Shown: positions 53,028 through 61,587, numbered from the stretch's first letter. The stretch: 64,000 nucleotides of DNA from Desulfosporosinus sp. (GCA_003513495.1 DOPM01000028.1:27389-91388), one strand, 5' to 3'. Notes: a model not told the origin generated them from the letters alone. A program made the numbers and translations.

Positions 53028-53123
53028 ATGGGCTTTTTAACAAAAATGCTTTGGCAGCTTACTAAAATGAGGAATTGGCTTATGCTGCGGTTTATCATTA
53101 TTCGCAAACGTTGGAAAGTGTAA
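53028..53123 (+). CDS. 31-residue basic, hydrophobic peptide
   Basis: A short frame from ATG at 53028 to TAA at 53123, with AAAGGAGGATGAAAC directly upstream, one of the strongest ribosome sites in the window. The product (GFLTKMLWQLTKMRNWLMLR, then FIIIRKRWKV) has nine Lys/Arg, no acidic residue and four Trp, and could form a cationic amphipathic or membrane helix. It might be a toxin of a type I system, an antimicrobial or a membrane-associated regulator; none is shown. It converges with map. Confidence 0.5.
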   Translation: MGFLTKMLWQLTKMRNWLMLRFIIIRKRWKV

Positions 53124-53129
53124 TCACTT

Positions 53130-53879
53130 TTAATCCTGTTCAGTTAAAACTAGAGGTTGATGCTTTGTAATAGCTATAGTATGTTCATATTGAGCGGAAA
53201 GGCTGCCATCTATGGTTCTCGCCGTCCATTTATTTGGGTCTATTTTAAGATGATATGAGCCGATATTAATCATTGGTTCAATAGTAAATACCATGCCCTC
53301 TCGAAGTCTCTCTCCTCTATGAGGACGCCCAAAGTGAGGAACCTGTAAGTCTTCATGCATAGACTGCCCAATCCCATGACCCATAAAATCTCGTACAACA
53401 GAGTAATCATGGGATTCAGCGTGACTTTGTATTGCATGAGAAATGTCTCCGATTCTATTACCGATAATCGAGGCTTCTATGCCAAGGTAAAGACACTCTT
53501 TCGTAACCTTAAGCAGCTTTTCCGCTTCCTTTGATATTTGACCCACCGGATAAGTCCAGGCGGAATCAGCTAGCCACCCATTGAGATTAACAACCATATC
53601 AATACCTACAATATCGCCGTCCTTCAGAGGTTCTTTTGTCGGAAAACCATGACATATCTCATCATTTACTGAAGCACAAGTTGCAAATCGATATCCTCTG
53701 TATCCTTTTTGCTCGGGGGTGGCTCCATGGGATCGAATAAAATCCTCAGCGAATTTATCGATTTCCAAGGTTGTTATCCCCGGACGGATTATCAAACGAA
53801 TTTCTCGATGGCAAGCGGTTAGGATTTTTCCGGCTTCCGCCATAAGTTCAATTTCTCTTTCAGTTTTGATAATAACCAA
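53130..53879 (-). CDS. map: Methionine aminopeptidase, type I
   Basis: Removes the initiator methionine. The 249-residue pita-bread fold has the metal ligands: His in CHGFP near 79, Asp in IDMVVNLNGWLADSAWT, His in GHGIGQSMHE near 168, Glu in FTIEPMIN near 199 and Glu near 231. It begins with the enzyme domain directly and has no SH3-like tail. Start is TTG with GGGGG upstream. Not in the ribosomal operon, so it may be a second Map. Confidence 0.93.
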   Translation of the reverse strand: MVIIKTEREIELMAEAGKILTACHREIRLIIRPGITTLEIDKFAEDFIRSHGATPEQKGYRGYRFATCASVNDEICHGFPTKEPLKDGDIVGIDMVVNLNGWLADSAWTYPVGQISKEAEKLLKVTKECLYLGIEASIIGNRIGDISHAIQSHAESHDYSVVRDFMGHGIGQSMHEDLQVPHFGRPHRGERLREGMVFTIEPMINIGSYHLKIDPNKWTARTIDGSLSAQYEHTIAITKHQPLVLTEQD

Positions 53880-54032
53880 CTGCAGAATTCCCCCTCATTT
53901 AATTTAATTTGCTTTTAGAAAAAAGCCAGTTTAAATGTATTATCATCTATCCAAATACTTATTATAATACTTTTTTTGTGAAAGTGCTTAAGTATATTTT
54001 TCTTGAATCAACTCATTTAATACGTAACACAA

Positions 54033-54075
54033 AAACAAAGTCCACAATCCCCTTACTGGGTTGTGGACTTTGTTT
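54033..54075. terminator. Terminator after the P-type ATPase
   Basis: AAACAAAGTCCACAA pairs perfectly with TTGTGGACTTTGTTT around a 13-base loop. A/T-tracts on both sides. Confidence 0.88.
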
Positions 54076-54079
54076 AAGT

Positions 54080-56752
54080 TTAAGCTGTTTTAGTACCTTT
54101 AAAGACTCTCATTATTAGCTTTAGCGTTTCACTAAAAATTACAATACTAAACGTGAATCCAATGAGCTTAACCCACAAAGCCGCTTCGAGGGGAACTGTT
54201 TTAAACACATTTCCACCAAACTGGGTGACTAAAACTTGAACGAGGAAGGTAATAAACACAACCCCAATCATTGTCTTATTTTTGAGAAGATTAGGGAATA
54301 TGCTTCGTACTCCAAACTCTCGGCTGTTAAATGCATTCCATAACTGGAACAATACAAACGCGGTGAACACAATTGTCGATTGTTGTGCCGTGGTACCACC
54401 AAGCAGTTGTGTTTCCATGAGCATCAGTAAGGCAGTTACCTGGAATAAACCGTTAGAAACCATTTTGAAAAACATATCTTTTGTAACGATAGACGCATTT
54501 CTTTTGATAGGCTCTTTTTGTAGTAAATGGTCTCTCGGTGGTTCTAACCCTAAGGTTAAAGCCGGAGGTCCATCCATGATAATATTTACCCATAACAACT
54601 GTAAGGTTGTAAAGGGCATTCCAAATCCCAAAAGTTCAGACAATATTACTGTGACAAAAGCGACAACATTTACCGTAAGTTGGAACTGAATGAATCGTTG
54701 GAAGTTTTCATAAATGCCTCGGCCCCACTTGATAGCTTTGACAATTGTGGAGAAAGAGTCATCTAGCAAAACGATCTCCGCAGCTTCCTTAGAAACTTCC
54801 GTTCCTGCAATTCCCATGGCAACTCCGACATCGGCAGCTTTTAAAGCGGGAGCGTCATTAATCCCATCCCCTGTTACAACCACTGATGCATTAAGCTCTT
54901 GTAAAAGCTTAACAACTCTCATTTTAGCTGTGGGATTTGAGCGTGCAATTACCACAATTTTCGGGAGCTTACTCTTCAATTCCTCATCACTCATTGCGTC
55001 AATGTCTGTGACTTCTAACACAAGTGAGTCGTTCTTAACAATTCCTAATTGAGAAGCAATAGCTCTCGCGGTGTTAATGTTATCTCCTGTCAAAATCTTA
55101 ACGGTAATGCCCGCCTGTCGACAATGATTGATGGCTTCTTTAACATCTGAACGCAGTGGATCTTCAATACCTACAAATCCCGTGAATACAAGGTCTTTCT
55201 CTACGTTATAAATATCTTCCCACTGAGGTTCCTCGCTAAAATCATTAAAAGCAAATCCTAGAACTCTTCTTGCATTATCTTGAAGCTTTTTAATCTTTGC
55301 TTCAATCTCATTGATATGCTCTTGAGTCAATGGAACAATCGCCCCATTATATAGGATCCTGTTACAAATACTTAGTACCTTTTCAGGTGAACCCTTCGTA
55401 TATAATCGGTATCCCTTATCCATTTGATAAGCTGTGGACATCATTTTTCTAGCAGACGTAAAATTGATCTCGCTAACAGGTTCACTATGCTCCTTACGAT
55501 AATGGAGATAGTTTATATTATTCTTGTCTGCACAGACAAGCAGCGAACACTCCGTGGGATTTCCTAGAAATTCATATTTTCCATCCTTTTTCGAAATATC
55601 CGCTGTAGAGTTTAGACAAAAGTTTTCAAGCATTTCATTGCTGCGTAGTTGATCAACCAAAAGATCTTTACCGTCTGCCCAAACTTCAACTACCGTCATC
55701 TTGTTTTCTGTCAAGGTTCCTGTCTTATCTGAGCAAATGACATTCACGGAGCCAATGGTTTCGCAAGCAATAAGTTTTCGAACAAGGGCATTATTCTTAG
55801 CCATTTTCTGCATATTGAAGGCCAAGGTTATAGCTACCATAGTTGGTAAACCTTCAGGCACTGCAGCAACAATCAAAGCCACGGACGTAACAAAGGCATC
55901 TTTGATTCCCGGAAGAGCAGCTCCGATGTTATCGAATACAAGGATTCCCTGGCTGTACATTTTAAAGACTTCAAAAAGGAAGATTCCTGCAGCCACAACA
56001 GATCCGATGATGGATATCTTCTTTCCAAGGTCTGCCAACTTTTGTTGAAGTGGTGTTTGAGAGGTTAATTCTCCCTTTAATTCATCGGCGATTTTTCCCA
56101 TTTCAGTCTTATCACCAATAGAGGTGACAATGGCAATTGCTCTGCCCTCAATCACCATGGTACCCGAGTATAGCATATTCTTTCGCTCTGCAAGTGGACA
56201 ATTTTCTATTTCTATTAGTAAAGAATTCTTAGAAGCCGCTTCCGCTTCACCCGTTAGCATAGATTCGTCAATTCCGAGATTTGAGGAATGGATAATCCGA
56301 GCGTCGGCAGGAACTTTATCCCCCGTTTCTAAATGAACAATATCCCCAATCGTAAGTTCGCTTTGCGTGAGCAACACGATTTTCCCATCTCGTACTACCT
56401 TGACATTCACATCTTCGCTAAGCTTCGATAGTGCCTCAAAGGCTTTATCTGATTTACCTTCTTGAATAATTGAGATTGAGGTTGCAATAAGGACGGCAAC
56501 AAATATTCCTATACCATCCGCAATATGTCCCATTGCAACGGAAATTAACCCGGAAATCAAAAGAATTAAAATAAGAGGTTCTTTTAAGCTTTCATATATT
56601 TTTATAAAAATACTTTCTTTTTCTTTTGGGGTAAATAAATTTTTCCCATAGCGTTGGATTCTTTTCTCAGCTTCAGCTGCAGATAATCCCATCTCTTCAT
56701 TACTTTCTAGCTCCGAGATGACTTCTCCGACTTCTTTTTGGAAAAAGTCCAC
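54080..56752 (-). CDS. P-type cation (Ca2+/Mn2+) ATPase
   Basis: A 890-residue type II P-type ATPase: actuator loop LTGEA (near 167), M4 motif VPEGLP at 298-303 with the ion-binding Glu, phosphorylation site SDKTGT with Asp342, the hinge TGDGINDAPALKAA, and M6 NIIMDGPPALTLG whose Asn and Asp are ion ligands as in Pmr1/SERCA. A yybP-ykoY riboswitch directly upstream indicates Mn2+ control, so Mn2+ export is likely. The loop is TGEA, not the usual TGES. GTG start follows AAGGAGG. Confidence 0.93.
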   Translation of the reverse strand: MDFFQKEVGEVISELESNEEMGLSAAEAEKRIQRYGKNLFTPKEKESIFIKIYESLKEPLILILLISGLISVAMGHIADGIGIFVAVLIATSISIIQEGKSDKAFEALSKLSEDVNVKVVRDGKIVLLTQSELTIGDIVHLETGDKVPADARIIHSSNLGIDESMLTGEAEAASKNSLLIEIENCPLAERKNMLYSGTMVIEGRAIAIVTSIGDKTEMGKIADELKGELTSQTPLQQKLADLGKKISIIGSVVAAGIFLFEVFKMYSQGILVFDNIGAALPGIKDAFVTSVALIVAAVPEGLPTMVAITLAFNMQKMAKNNALVRKLIACETIGSVNVICSDKTGTLTENKMTVVEVWADGKDLLVDQLRSNEMLENFCLNSTADISKKDGKYEFLGNPTECSLLVCADKNNINYLHYRKEHSEPVSEINFTSARKMMSTAYQMDKGYRLYTKGSPEKVLSICNRILYNGAIVPLTQEHINEIEAKIKKLQDNARRVLGFAFNDFSEEPQWEDIYNVEKDLVFTGFVGIEDPLRSDVKEAINHCRQAGITVKILTGDNINTARAIASQLGIVKNDSLVLEVTDIDAMSDEELKSKLPKIVVIARSNPTAKMRVVKLLQELNASVVVTGDGINDAPALKAADVGVAMGIAGTEVSKEAAEIVLLDDSFSTIVKAIKWGRGIYENFQRFIQFQLTVNVVAFVTVILSELLGFGMPFTTLQLLWVNIIMDGPPALTLGLEPPRDHLLQKEPIKRNASIVTKDMFFKMVSNGLFQVTALLMLMETQLLGGTTAQQSTIVFTAFVLFQLWNAFNSREFGVRSIFPNLLKNKTMIGVVFITFLVQVLVTQFGGNVFKTVPLEAALWVKLIGFTFSIVIFSETLKLIMRVFKGTKTA

Positions 56753-56860
56753 AACATAATCCTCCTTATTACTTATTTACTAACCGATTGACCATAGTGC
56801 ATATAGTATTTCCGAAATTATCACTCCTTACTTTCATTTTGAAAAGGTTTCAAAAGGAAT

Positions 56861-56904
56861 AAAAAAGACTTTTAACATAGCCTTAATGGCCATGTTAAAA
56901 GTCT
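56861..56904 (-). terminator. Riboswitch expression-platform terminator
   Basis: On the minus strand AAGACTTTTAACAT pairs with ATGTTAAAAGTCTT, followed by TTTT. Its 5' arm shares AAGA with the 3' side of the aptamer P1 helix, so the two structures are mutually exclusive. Confidence 0.85.
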
Positions 56905-56989
56905 TGTTACCTCTACGGTTTACAAAGACAGGTAAGTCTCCTTACCGGGTATGTTGCCTTTGTAATTTAACTACTCCCTCTTAACAAGA
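56902..56989 (-). promoter_or_regulatory. yybP-ykoY (manganese) riboswitch
   Basis: The minus-strand leader reads TCTTGTTA ... TAACAAGA as P1, with GAGGGAGTAG just inside, CAACATACCCGG, GGAGACTTACC and ACCG, which are the consensus blocks of the yybP-ykoY family. These RNAs bind Mn2+ and turn on exporters, including P-type ATPases of this kind. A terminator follows directly. Confidence 0.85.
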
Positions 56990-57052
56990 TAAGTGTACCT
57001 CAAAAAATCCGGCTTGTCAAATCTATGAGATTTTTGATAGCATATTAAAACA

Positions 57053-57745
57053 TTAGGCCCATCTTTCGATACTTTGTGCCAATGCGCCCAATATTCGATG
57101 AAACCCCTGAGGGTTTTGGGCGGGCACCCGATATTGTTTATTAATCTCTATCTGTACGGCAGGAATTCCGAGTTCACGTGCCACATAATTACTGACCGTG
57201 TTAGGCCCGGAAGCGGCAAAATAATCTTGAGAGATTCTGGTTAAGCCAAAGTCGTGAAAACTTTGTTGCAGTGTTTCAAGTATTCTTATCTTGCCTAGAA
57301 GGTTTTTCCCCCCATTTGTACCAAAGTCTACATCAAATTCCCTCTCCCTAGCAGCACCATGGATGTCGAGAATAAGTTTTACTTTCTTTATTGCGCAAAA
57401 ATCAGCGATTTTATCTTTATAAATACAAGGGTAATCGATATTAGGGTCCCCTCCATAAAGCTTTGTCGCGGCGATCCCGTGGCAACCAGTTAGCTTATTT
57501 AACAAATAAACGGTAGCACCGGTGAATTGATCTGACATCTTAATCTTCTTTTGCCGATAATGCCTTACAGCATGTGGGGCAGAAAGTAAAACAGGCAACT
57601 CTCCAACAGAATACCAGAATGGCTCCTCTTGCTTAGGATTGACACGTTTATCCGTTTTATAAAAATGAATTCGTTCAATATTTACTGCTTCTTCATTAAG
57701 GCGACTACGGCTAAAGTCGTCTAAAATACCTGCTTGTTTACTCAC
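57053..57745 (-). CDS. N-formylglutamate amidohydrolase-like protein
   Basis: A 230-residue zinc hydrolase of the FGase fold: LLSAPHAVRHYR near 52, DPNIDYPCIY near 100, LILDIHGAARERE near 125 and AVQIEINKQYR near 196 supply putative metal and substrate residues. No hut genes are nearby, so histidine breakdown is unlikely; the real substrate may be another N-acyl or gamma-glutamyl compound. GTG at 57745 has GGGGGG upstream. A thioesterase gene precedes it by about 50 bases. Confidence 0.78.
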   Translation of the reverse strand: MSKQAGILDDFSRSRLNEEAVNIERIHFYKTDKRVNPKQEEPFWYSVGELPVLLSAPHAVRHYRQKKIKMSDQFTGATVYLLNKLTGCHGIAATKLYGGDPNIDYPCIYKDKIADFCAIKKVKLILDIHGAAREREFDVDFGTNGGKNLLGKIRILETLQQSFHDFGLTRISQDYFAASGPNTVSNYVARELGIPAVQIEINKQYRVPAQNPQGFHRILGALAQSIERWA

Positions 57746-57793
57746 TATCGTCCCCCCAGTCTAATAATAACCAAAACATTAAGTTGAACAATT

Positions 57794-58186
57794 TCACTTT
57801 TTATTCTTTTTATACCCTGTAATGCTCAACTGGGCAATAAGATCCCTATGTTCGTTTAAAACCTCCACGTTATAATTAACAATTTTACGGGAAACTGATT
57901 TTTCTTTTGCTTCCGCTAGTAATACTTTTCCATTAGACGCTTGATAATAAGATATATTGGCATTAATTGCCACGGTAATTTGTCCACTAGCATTAGCGGC
58001 GGCGGCAAAAGCAAAATCAGCTAAAGTAAAGATGACGCCACCTTGAATTATATCCACTCCATTTAGATGTTTTTCGCTAATATCTATTTTCGCAACTGCG
58101 TATCCTGGCTCAACTTCAAGCAATTCTATGCCAGTAAATGCAGCAAATCTATCATTTTTCATAAGTTTTATAAGATCATTATTCAT
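57794..58186 (-). CDS. PaaI-type hotdog thioesterase
   Basis: A 130-residue hotdog-fold acyl-CoA thioesterase. NGVDIIQGGVIFTLADFAFAAA near 42-63 contains the family HG/QGG-type loop and catalytic Asp; the C-terminal strands VNYNVEVLNEHRDLIAQL complete the fold. The G preceded by Gln instead of His is a variation. It may hydrolyse aromatic or short acyl-CoAs. It probably shares a transcript with the FGase-like gene. The next 265 bases hold nothing evident except the start of a short membrane ORF. Confidence 0.85.
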   Translation of the reverse strand: MNNDLIKLMKNDRFAAFTGIELLEVEPGYAVAKIDISEKHLNGVDIIQGGVIFTLADFAFAAAANASGQITVAINANISYYQASNGKVLLAEAKEKSVSRKIVNYNVEVLNEHRDLIAQLSITGYKKNKK

Positions 58187-58452
58187 GGTTTATCATTTAC
58201 CTACTTTCTTTTTTATCGTTAGCTAGAGCCTCCATTTTACTAACTTACAAATTTAAATTTGACAAATTGTTTTATTTAAAACTATATCTTAAGTATAGAA
58301 TTTTTGAGCAGTAGTAGCAACATACTGTGCAAGGAGATCTTTATAATAATAGGACTATTGGCCCATTCACCTTAGGTCCTTCTGTCCATACTTTTTACAT
58401 CAATTCAATGATACTATGAAATAAGATTTAATGAACTACGGAGGCGGATTCT

Positions 58453-58566
58453 TTGCTTTGGCACAAAATTAACACAAAGAAACAAAATATGATTATAATC
58501 TGTGGAACAATAATTTTAGCAATGATCATTGTTGGAGTCACGAACGTAATAGTTTATATTCTTTAA
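58453..58566 (+). CDS. 37-residue single-helix membrane peptide
   Basis: From a TTG at 58453, with GGAGG eight bases upstream, to TAA at 58566. The product has a basic start (LWHKINTKKQ) and one membrane helix rich in Ile and Val (IIICGTIILAMIIVGVTNVI). A terminator follows 25 bases later, supporting a transcribed unit. A start at the internal ATG (58489) is also possible. No family recognised. Confidence 0.45.
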   Translation: MLWHKINTKKQNMIIICGTIILAMIIVGVTNVIVYIL

Positions 58567-58590
58567 TTTACAAACATTTATTGCATATAC

Positions 58591-58636
58591 ATAAAACCCC
58601 CATAGAAGGCAGTTCACTTAACGCCATCTTAGGGGG
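58591..58636. terminator. Terminator between the membrane peptide and rubrerythrin
   Basis: AAAACCCCC pairs with GGGGGTTTT, with inner imperfect pairing, followed by TT on the plus strand. It can serve both sides. Confidence 0.75.
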
Positions 58637-58715
58637 TTTTTTAAATATTATCATAATTCATTGTTGTAATCATAGAGTAAACCTTAGTGTTTTAGAGTTA
58701 GAATATGTGCAAAAC

Positions 58716-59306
58716 TTAATAAGTCTCCTCAAAAACTTCAAAATAGGACTGTGGATGAATACATGCAGGACATTCATTCGGTGCACTAGATCCTTCATGA
58801 ACATAACCACAATTTCCACACTTCCAAAGCTTAGTTACTTCCTTTTTAAAAACCGTACCATTTTTAATATTTTCAACAAGCTTGTTAAATCTAGTTTCAT
58901 GCCTTTTCTCAGCAGATGCAATCATTTTAAAAGCATTGGCAATTTCCTGAAACCCTTCTTCTTCTGCCACTTTTGCAAAAGAGGGATATAATTCAGACCA
59001 TTCTTCATTTTCTCCACCTGCAGAGGCGATCAAATTATCCAGGGTCGTTGCCTGGGCCACTGGAAAGGACGCACTGATTTCGATCACAGCTGGAAGCTCA
59101 CCTTGAAAACCCGCTAATAAAAACTTGTAGAACCTCTTAGCATGCTCTTTCTCATTATCCGCAGTTTCAATAAAAATATTTTTAATTTGCTTGTAGCCTT
59201 CCTTATCCGCTACAGATGCATAATAAGTATAACGGTTGCGTGCTTGGGATTCTCCGGCAAACGCCTTCATTAAATTTTCTGCAGTTTTAGTTCCTCTTAA
59301 ATTCAT
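58716..59306 (-). CDS. Rubrerythrin
   Basis: A diiron-rubredoxin peroxidase for H2O2 detoxification in anaerobes. The 196-residue product has a four-helix bundle with Glu ligands (AFAGESQARNRY near 20 and ADNEKEHAKRFY, then AEEEGFQEIANAF and ASAEKRHETRFN) and a C-terminal rubredoxin domain (CGNCGYVHEG, CPAC). AGGAG precedes the ATG. A long palindrome at 59345-59375 lies just upstream, and a Crp/Fnr gene is next. Confidence 0.94.
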   Translation of the reverse strand: MNLRGTKTAENLMKAFAGESQARNRYTYYASVADKEGYKQIKNIFIETADNEKEHAKRFYKFLLAGFQGELPAVIEISASFPVAQATTLDNLIASAGGENEEWSELYPSFAKVAEEEGFQEIANAFKMIASAEKRHETRFNKLVENIKNGTVFKKEVTKLWKCGNCGYVHEGSSAPNECPACIHPQSYFEVFEETY

Positions 59307-59344
59307 CTTAAAAACTCCTATCTCTTACTTAATAGTACTTTGCA

Positions 59345-59375
59345 TTAATTATAAATACATTATATTTATAATTAA
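59345..59375. promoter_or_regulatory. 31-bp palindrome upstream of rubrerythrin
   Basis: TTAATTATAAATA and TATTTATAATTAA are exact reverse complements across CATTA. The TTATAAT-type arms resemble PerR boxes, though the spacing differs. It lies 39 bases before the rubrerythrin ATG. Confidence 0.6.
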
Positions 59376-59413
59376 CTAATACGTCAATAATTTTTGCATT
59401 ACTCTTCCCAGTT

Positions 59414-60106
59414 TTATAGCTCACTCATATTCTTTAAACCCTCTACATCTAACAGTTCGATGGCCGTCAAATGAAAACTAATAAGTCCCTCATCTCTCAT
59501 TTTACCCATTTCTCTAGACATGGATGGCCGAGAAACATTAAGGAAATCCGCTAGTTCATTTCGATTAAGTGGTAAGTTTATGTTTTTATCTCCTGTCCTA
59601 TTGTATTCCTCCAGTAAATAAGTGCAGATTTTTCCTCGCATACTCTTAATCGTCAGGTATTCAACCTTCTTGTTTAAGAGCATAGCTCTCTCAGAAATTA
59701 TTCGCAAAAAGTTCTGGATTAGAATTCTATGCCAGGAGCACATCTTTTCACAATCTCCAACAATCTTCCCCCTCGGTAAGAAGAGGACGTCACATACTTC
59801 CTGTGCCTGAACAGTAGCTGGCCATGTCGTTAGGGTTGAAAAAGCCACGATCTCACCAAAAATATCACCTTTTTTTAAAAGAGTCATGAAAATTCTGTTC
59901 CCAGCGGCATTTTCTTTACTGACCGTCGCTGTTCCTTTAAGAATTATCCCAACGCTTTCATAGTGATCCCCACTTGTTACAATAAAATCACTTTTTTTAT
60001 AGCTGTACACTCTAGGCTTCAAACAATTTAACATAGCTTCTATAGAGTCTCTGTCTATTCCTTGAAATAGACTTACTTCAGAAACTATTTCCATGTATTT
60101 TTTCAT
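59414..60106 (-). CDS. Crp/Fnr-family regulator
   Basis: A 230-residue regulator with a cyclic-nucleotide-type beta barrel (about 15-125, GIILKGTATVSKENAAGNRI, then KGDIFGEIVAFS) and a C-terminal winged helix with LNRNELADFLNVSRPSMSREMGKM as its recognition element. It has no FNR-type cluster of cysteines at the N terminus, although some Cys are present. ATG at 60106 fits the family; a ribosome site is weak. It diverges from a ferredoxin gene, and a dyad lies between. Confidence 0.88.
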   Translation of the reverse strand: MKKYMEIVSEVSLFQGIDRDSIEAMLNCLKPRVYSYKKSDFIVTSGDHYESVGIILKGTATVSKENAAGNRIFMTLLKKGDIFGEIVAFSTLTTWPATVQAQEVCDVLFLPRGKIVGDCEKMCSWHRILIQNFLRIISERAMLLNKKVEYLTIKSMRGKICTYLLEEYNRTGDKNINLPLNRNELADFLNVSRPSMSREMGKMRDEGLISFHLTAIELLDVEGLKNMSEL

Positions 60107-60129
60107 TATCTTAGTACCGCCTACATTCT

Positions 60130-60171
60130 GTATCCTGGGATACCGCCTTAGTTCGTTTATTGTAATATAAT
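60130..60171 (+). promoter_or_regulatory. Crp/Fnr-type dyad at -41.5 of the ferredoxin promoter
   Basis: GTATC-CTGG-GATAC (60130-60143) has the 5-4-5 layout of FNR-family sites. A TATAAT at 60166-60171 with no clear -35 puts the start near 60178, so the dyad is centred at about -41.5, the class II activator position. Confidence 0.6.
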
Positions 60172-60208
60172 GAACCTGTAAACACAACATCTGAAGGGAG
60201 AAATTACG

Positions 60209-60925
60209 ATGTTAAGAAAAATCATAAAAATAGAGGAAGAAAAATGCAATGGATGCGGCCTATGTGTTACTGCTTGCCATGAAGGTGCTTTGCAACTAAT
60301 TGATGGTAAAGCACATCTGATTTCCGAAAGTTATTGTGACGGCCTAGGAGACTGCCTACCTGAGTGTCCAACGGGAGCGATCGTTCTTGAGGAGAGAGAG
60401 ACTGTTGAATATGATGAAGAAGCTGTTAAGAAAAATATCGAGAACCGTAAGCCACAGCCAGGACCCGCTCTTCCCTGCGGTTGCCCAGGTACCCAAGCAA
60501 AACGAATGGTCGCGAACCAGCCCCAAGCCAAGTCCAGTAGTTCCGATGAAAGCATACAATCACAGCTTGGACAGTGGCCTTGCCAGATAAAACTAGTACC
60601 TGTAACAGCTCCTTATCTTGATAACGCACATTTGCTCATAGCCGCTGACTGTACTGCCTTTGCTTACCCAAATATACACAAAACCTTCATGCGAAATAAG
60701 ATAACCTTAATTGGCTGTCCCAAACTTGATGACACGGATTATTCAGAGAAGCTGACCTCAATTCTAAAACAGCATGAAATTAAAAGCCTCACTATTTTGA
60801 GAATGGAGGTCCCCTGCTGCGGAGGTCTTGTTCAAGCTGTTAAAAAAGCCCTAATAAATAGCGAGAAAATGATCCCTTGGAATATCGTAACAATCTCAAC
60901 AGACGGGAGAATAATTGAGGATTAA
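60209..60925 (+). CDS. 4Fe-4S ferredoxin-type protein with C-terminal domain
   Basis: A 238-residue protein. Residues 1-65 hold two cluster motifs (CNGCGLCVTACHEG and CDGLGDCLPECPTG, the second with a wider first spacing), then a Cys-containing CGCPG and a linker, and a C-terminal 110-residue domain with TAPYLDNAHLLIAADCTAFA, LIGCPKLDD and VPCCGG, which may bind another metal site. Such proteins commonly pair with Crp/Fnr regulators in clostridia, often with hydroxylamine-type reductases. Role inferred as electron transfer under redox stress. Confidence 0.85.
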   Translation: MLRKIIKIEEEKCNGCGLCVTACHEGALQLIDGKAHLISESYCDGLGDCLPECPTGAIVLEERETVEYDEEAVKKNIENRKPQPGPALPCGCPGTQAKRMVANQPQAKSSSSDESIQSQLGQWPCQIKLVPVTAPYLDNAHLLIAADCTAFAYPNIHKTFMRNKITLIGCPKLDDTDYSEKLTSILKQHEIKSLTILRMEVPCCGGLVQAVKKALINSEKMIPWNIVTISTDGRIIED

Positions 60926-60947
60926 TGGATCGGTAGACAAACAAGGA

Positions 60948-60981
60948 AACCCACGGCAGATATAATGCTGTGGGTTTTTTT
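60948..60981 (+). terminator. Terminator after the ferredoxin gene
   Basis: AAACCCACGGCA pairs with GCTGTGGGTTT (one mismatch) around GATATAAT, followed by TTTTTG. Confidence 0.88.
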
Positions 60982-60995
60982 TGTTCTTCTTCAAT

Positions 60996-61190
60996 CTATC
61001 TTTTTTCGTATTTCTCTGCTAACAGTTGGGTTCCATTACCAATGTTGTCCATATCATTTTCCCGAATGATAGTAACAAAAGCCTCGACAGGTATATTTAG
61101 TGTTTCACTCGCTTTAGTTGCTAGCTCCTTGACCAACGTTGCTTTCTGTTCTTTAGACATTTTCCCTGCATCAATCGTAATTACGGGCAT
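60996..61190 (-). CDS. 4-oxalocrotonate tautomerase family protein
   Basis: A 64-residue tautomerase subunit. After Met removal Pro1 is the general base (PVITIDAGKMSKEQKATLV); Arg in VTIIREND is the second catalytic residue. Family members form hexamers. Many such stand-alone copies have no known substrate. GGGAGTAGATTATT precedes the ATG. Confidence 0.88.
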   Translation of the reverse strand: MPVITIDAGKMSKEQKATLVKELATKASETLNIPVEAFVTIIRENDMDNIGNGTQLLAEKYEKR

Positions 61191-61260
61191 AATAATCTAC
61201 TCCCTTCCTCTAACCACGGCGCTTTTCCCAATACTCAAATAGAACTTATTCCTAAAACTA

Positions 61261-61587
61261 TTACATAGCTTTTTTATTTAATTTTACAGCTGTACCGTAA
61301 ACTAATATCTCTGCCGCTCCCTGCATAACATTTGAAGTTGTAAAACGAATATTAATAATGGCATCCGCTCCCAGCTTTTCAGCTTCCGCTACCATTTTAC
61401 TGGTAGATATTTGCCGGGATTCATTGATCATATCACTATATTCTTTTAGCTCTCCCCCGACAATCTGACGAAAAACTGACACAATGTCTTTCCCTACGTG
61501 CTTCGCTCTGATCGTACTTCCTTTGACCAAATCCAAGGACTTAGTTACTTCGTATCCGGGAACATAGTCAATACTTGTTAAGATCAC
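61261..61587 (-). CDS. YbjQ/UPF0145 family protein
   Basis: A 108-residue protein with the YbjQ blocks TSIDYVPGYEVTKSLDLVKG, GGELKEYSDMINESR and AEAEKLGADAIINIRF near 70-85. The fold is a pentameric beta/alpha ring, sometimes called heavy-metal binding, with unproved function. GTG start follows AAGGAGG and lies inside the end of the preceding membrane gene, so the two are coupled. Confidence 0.88.
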   Translation of the reverse strand: MILTSIDYVPGYEVTKSLDLVKGSTIRAKHVGKDIVSVFRQIVGGELKEYSDMINESRQISTSKMVAEAEKLGADAIINIRFTTSNVMQGAAEILVYGTAVKLNKKAM

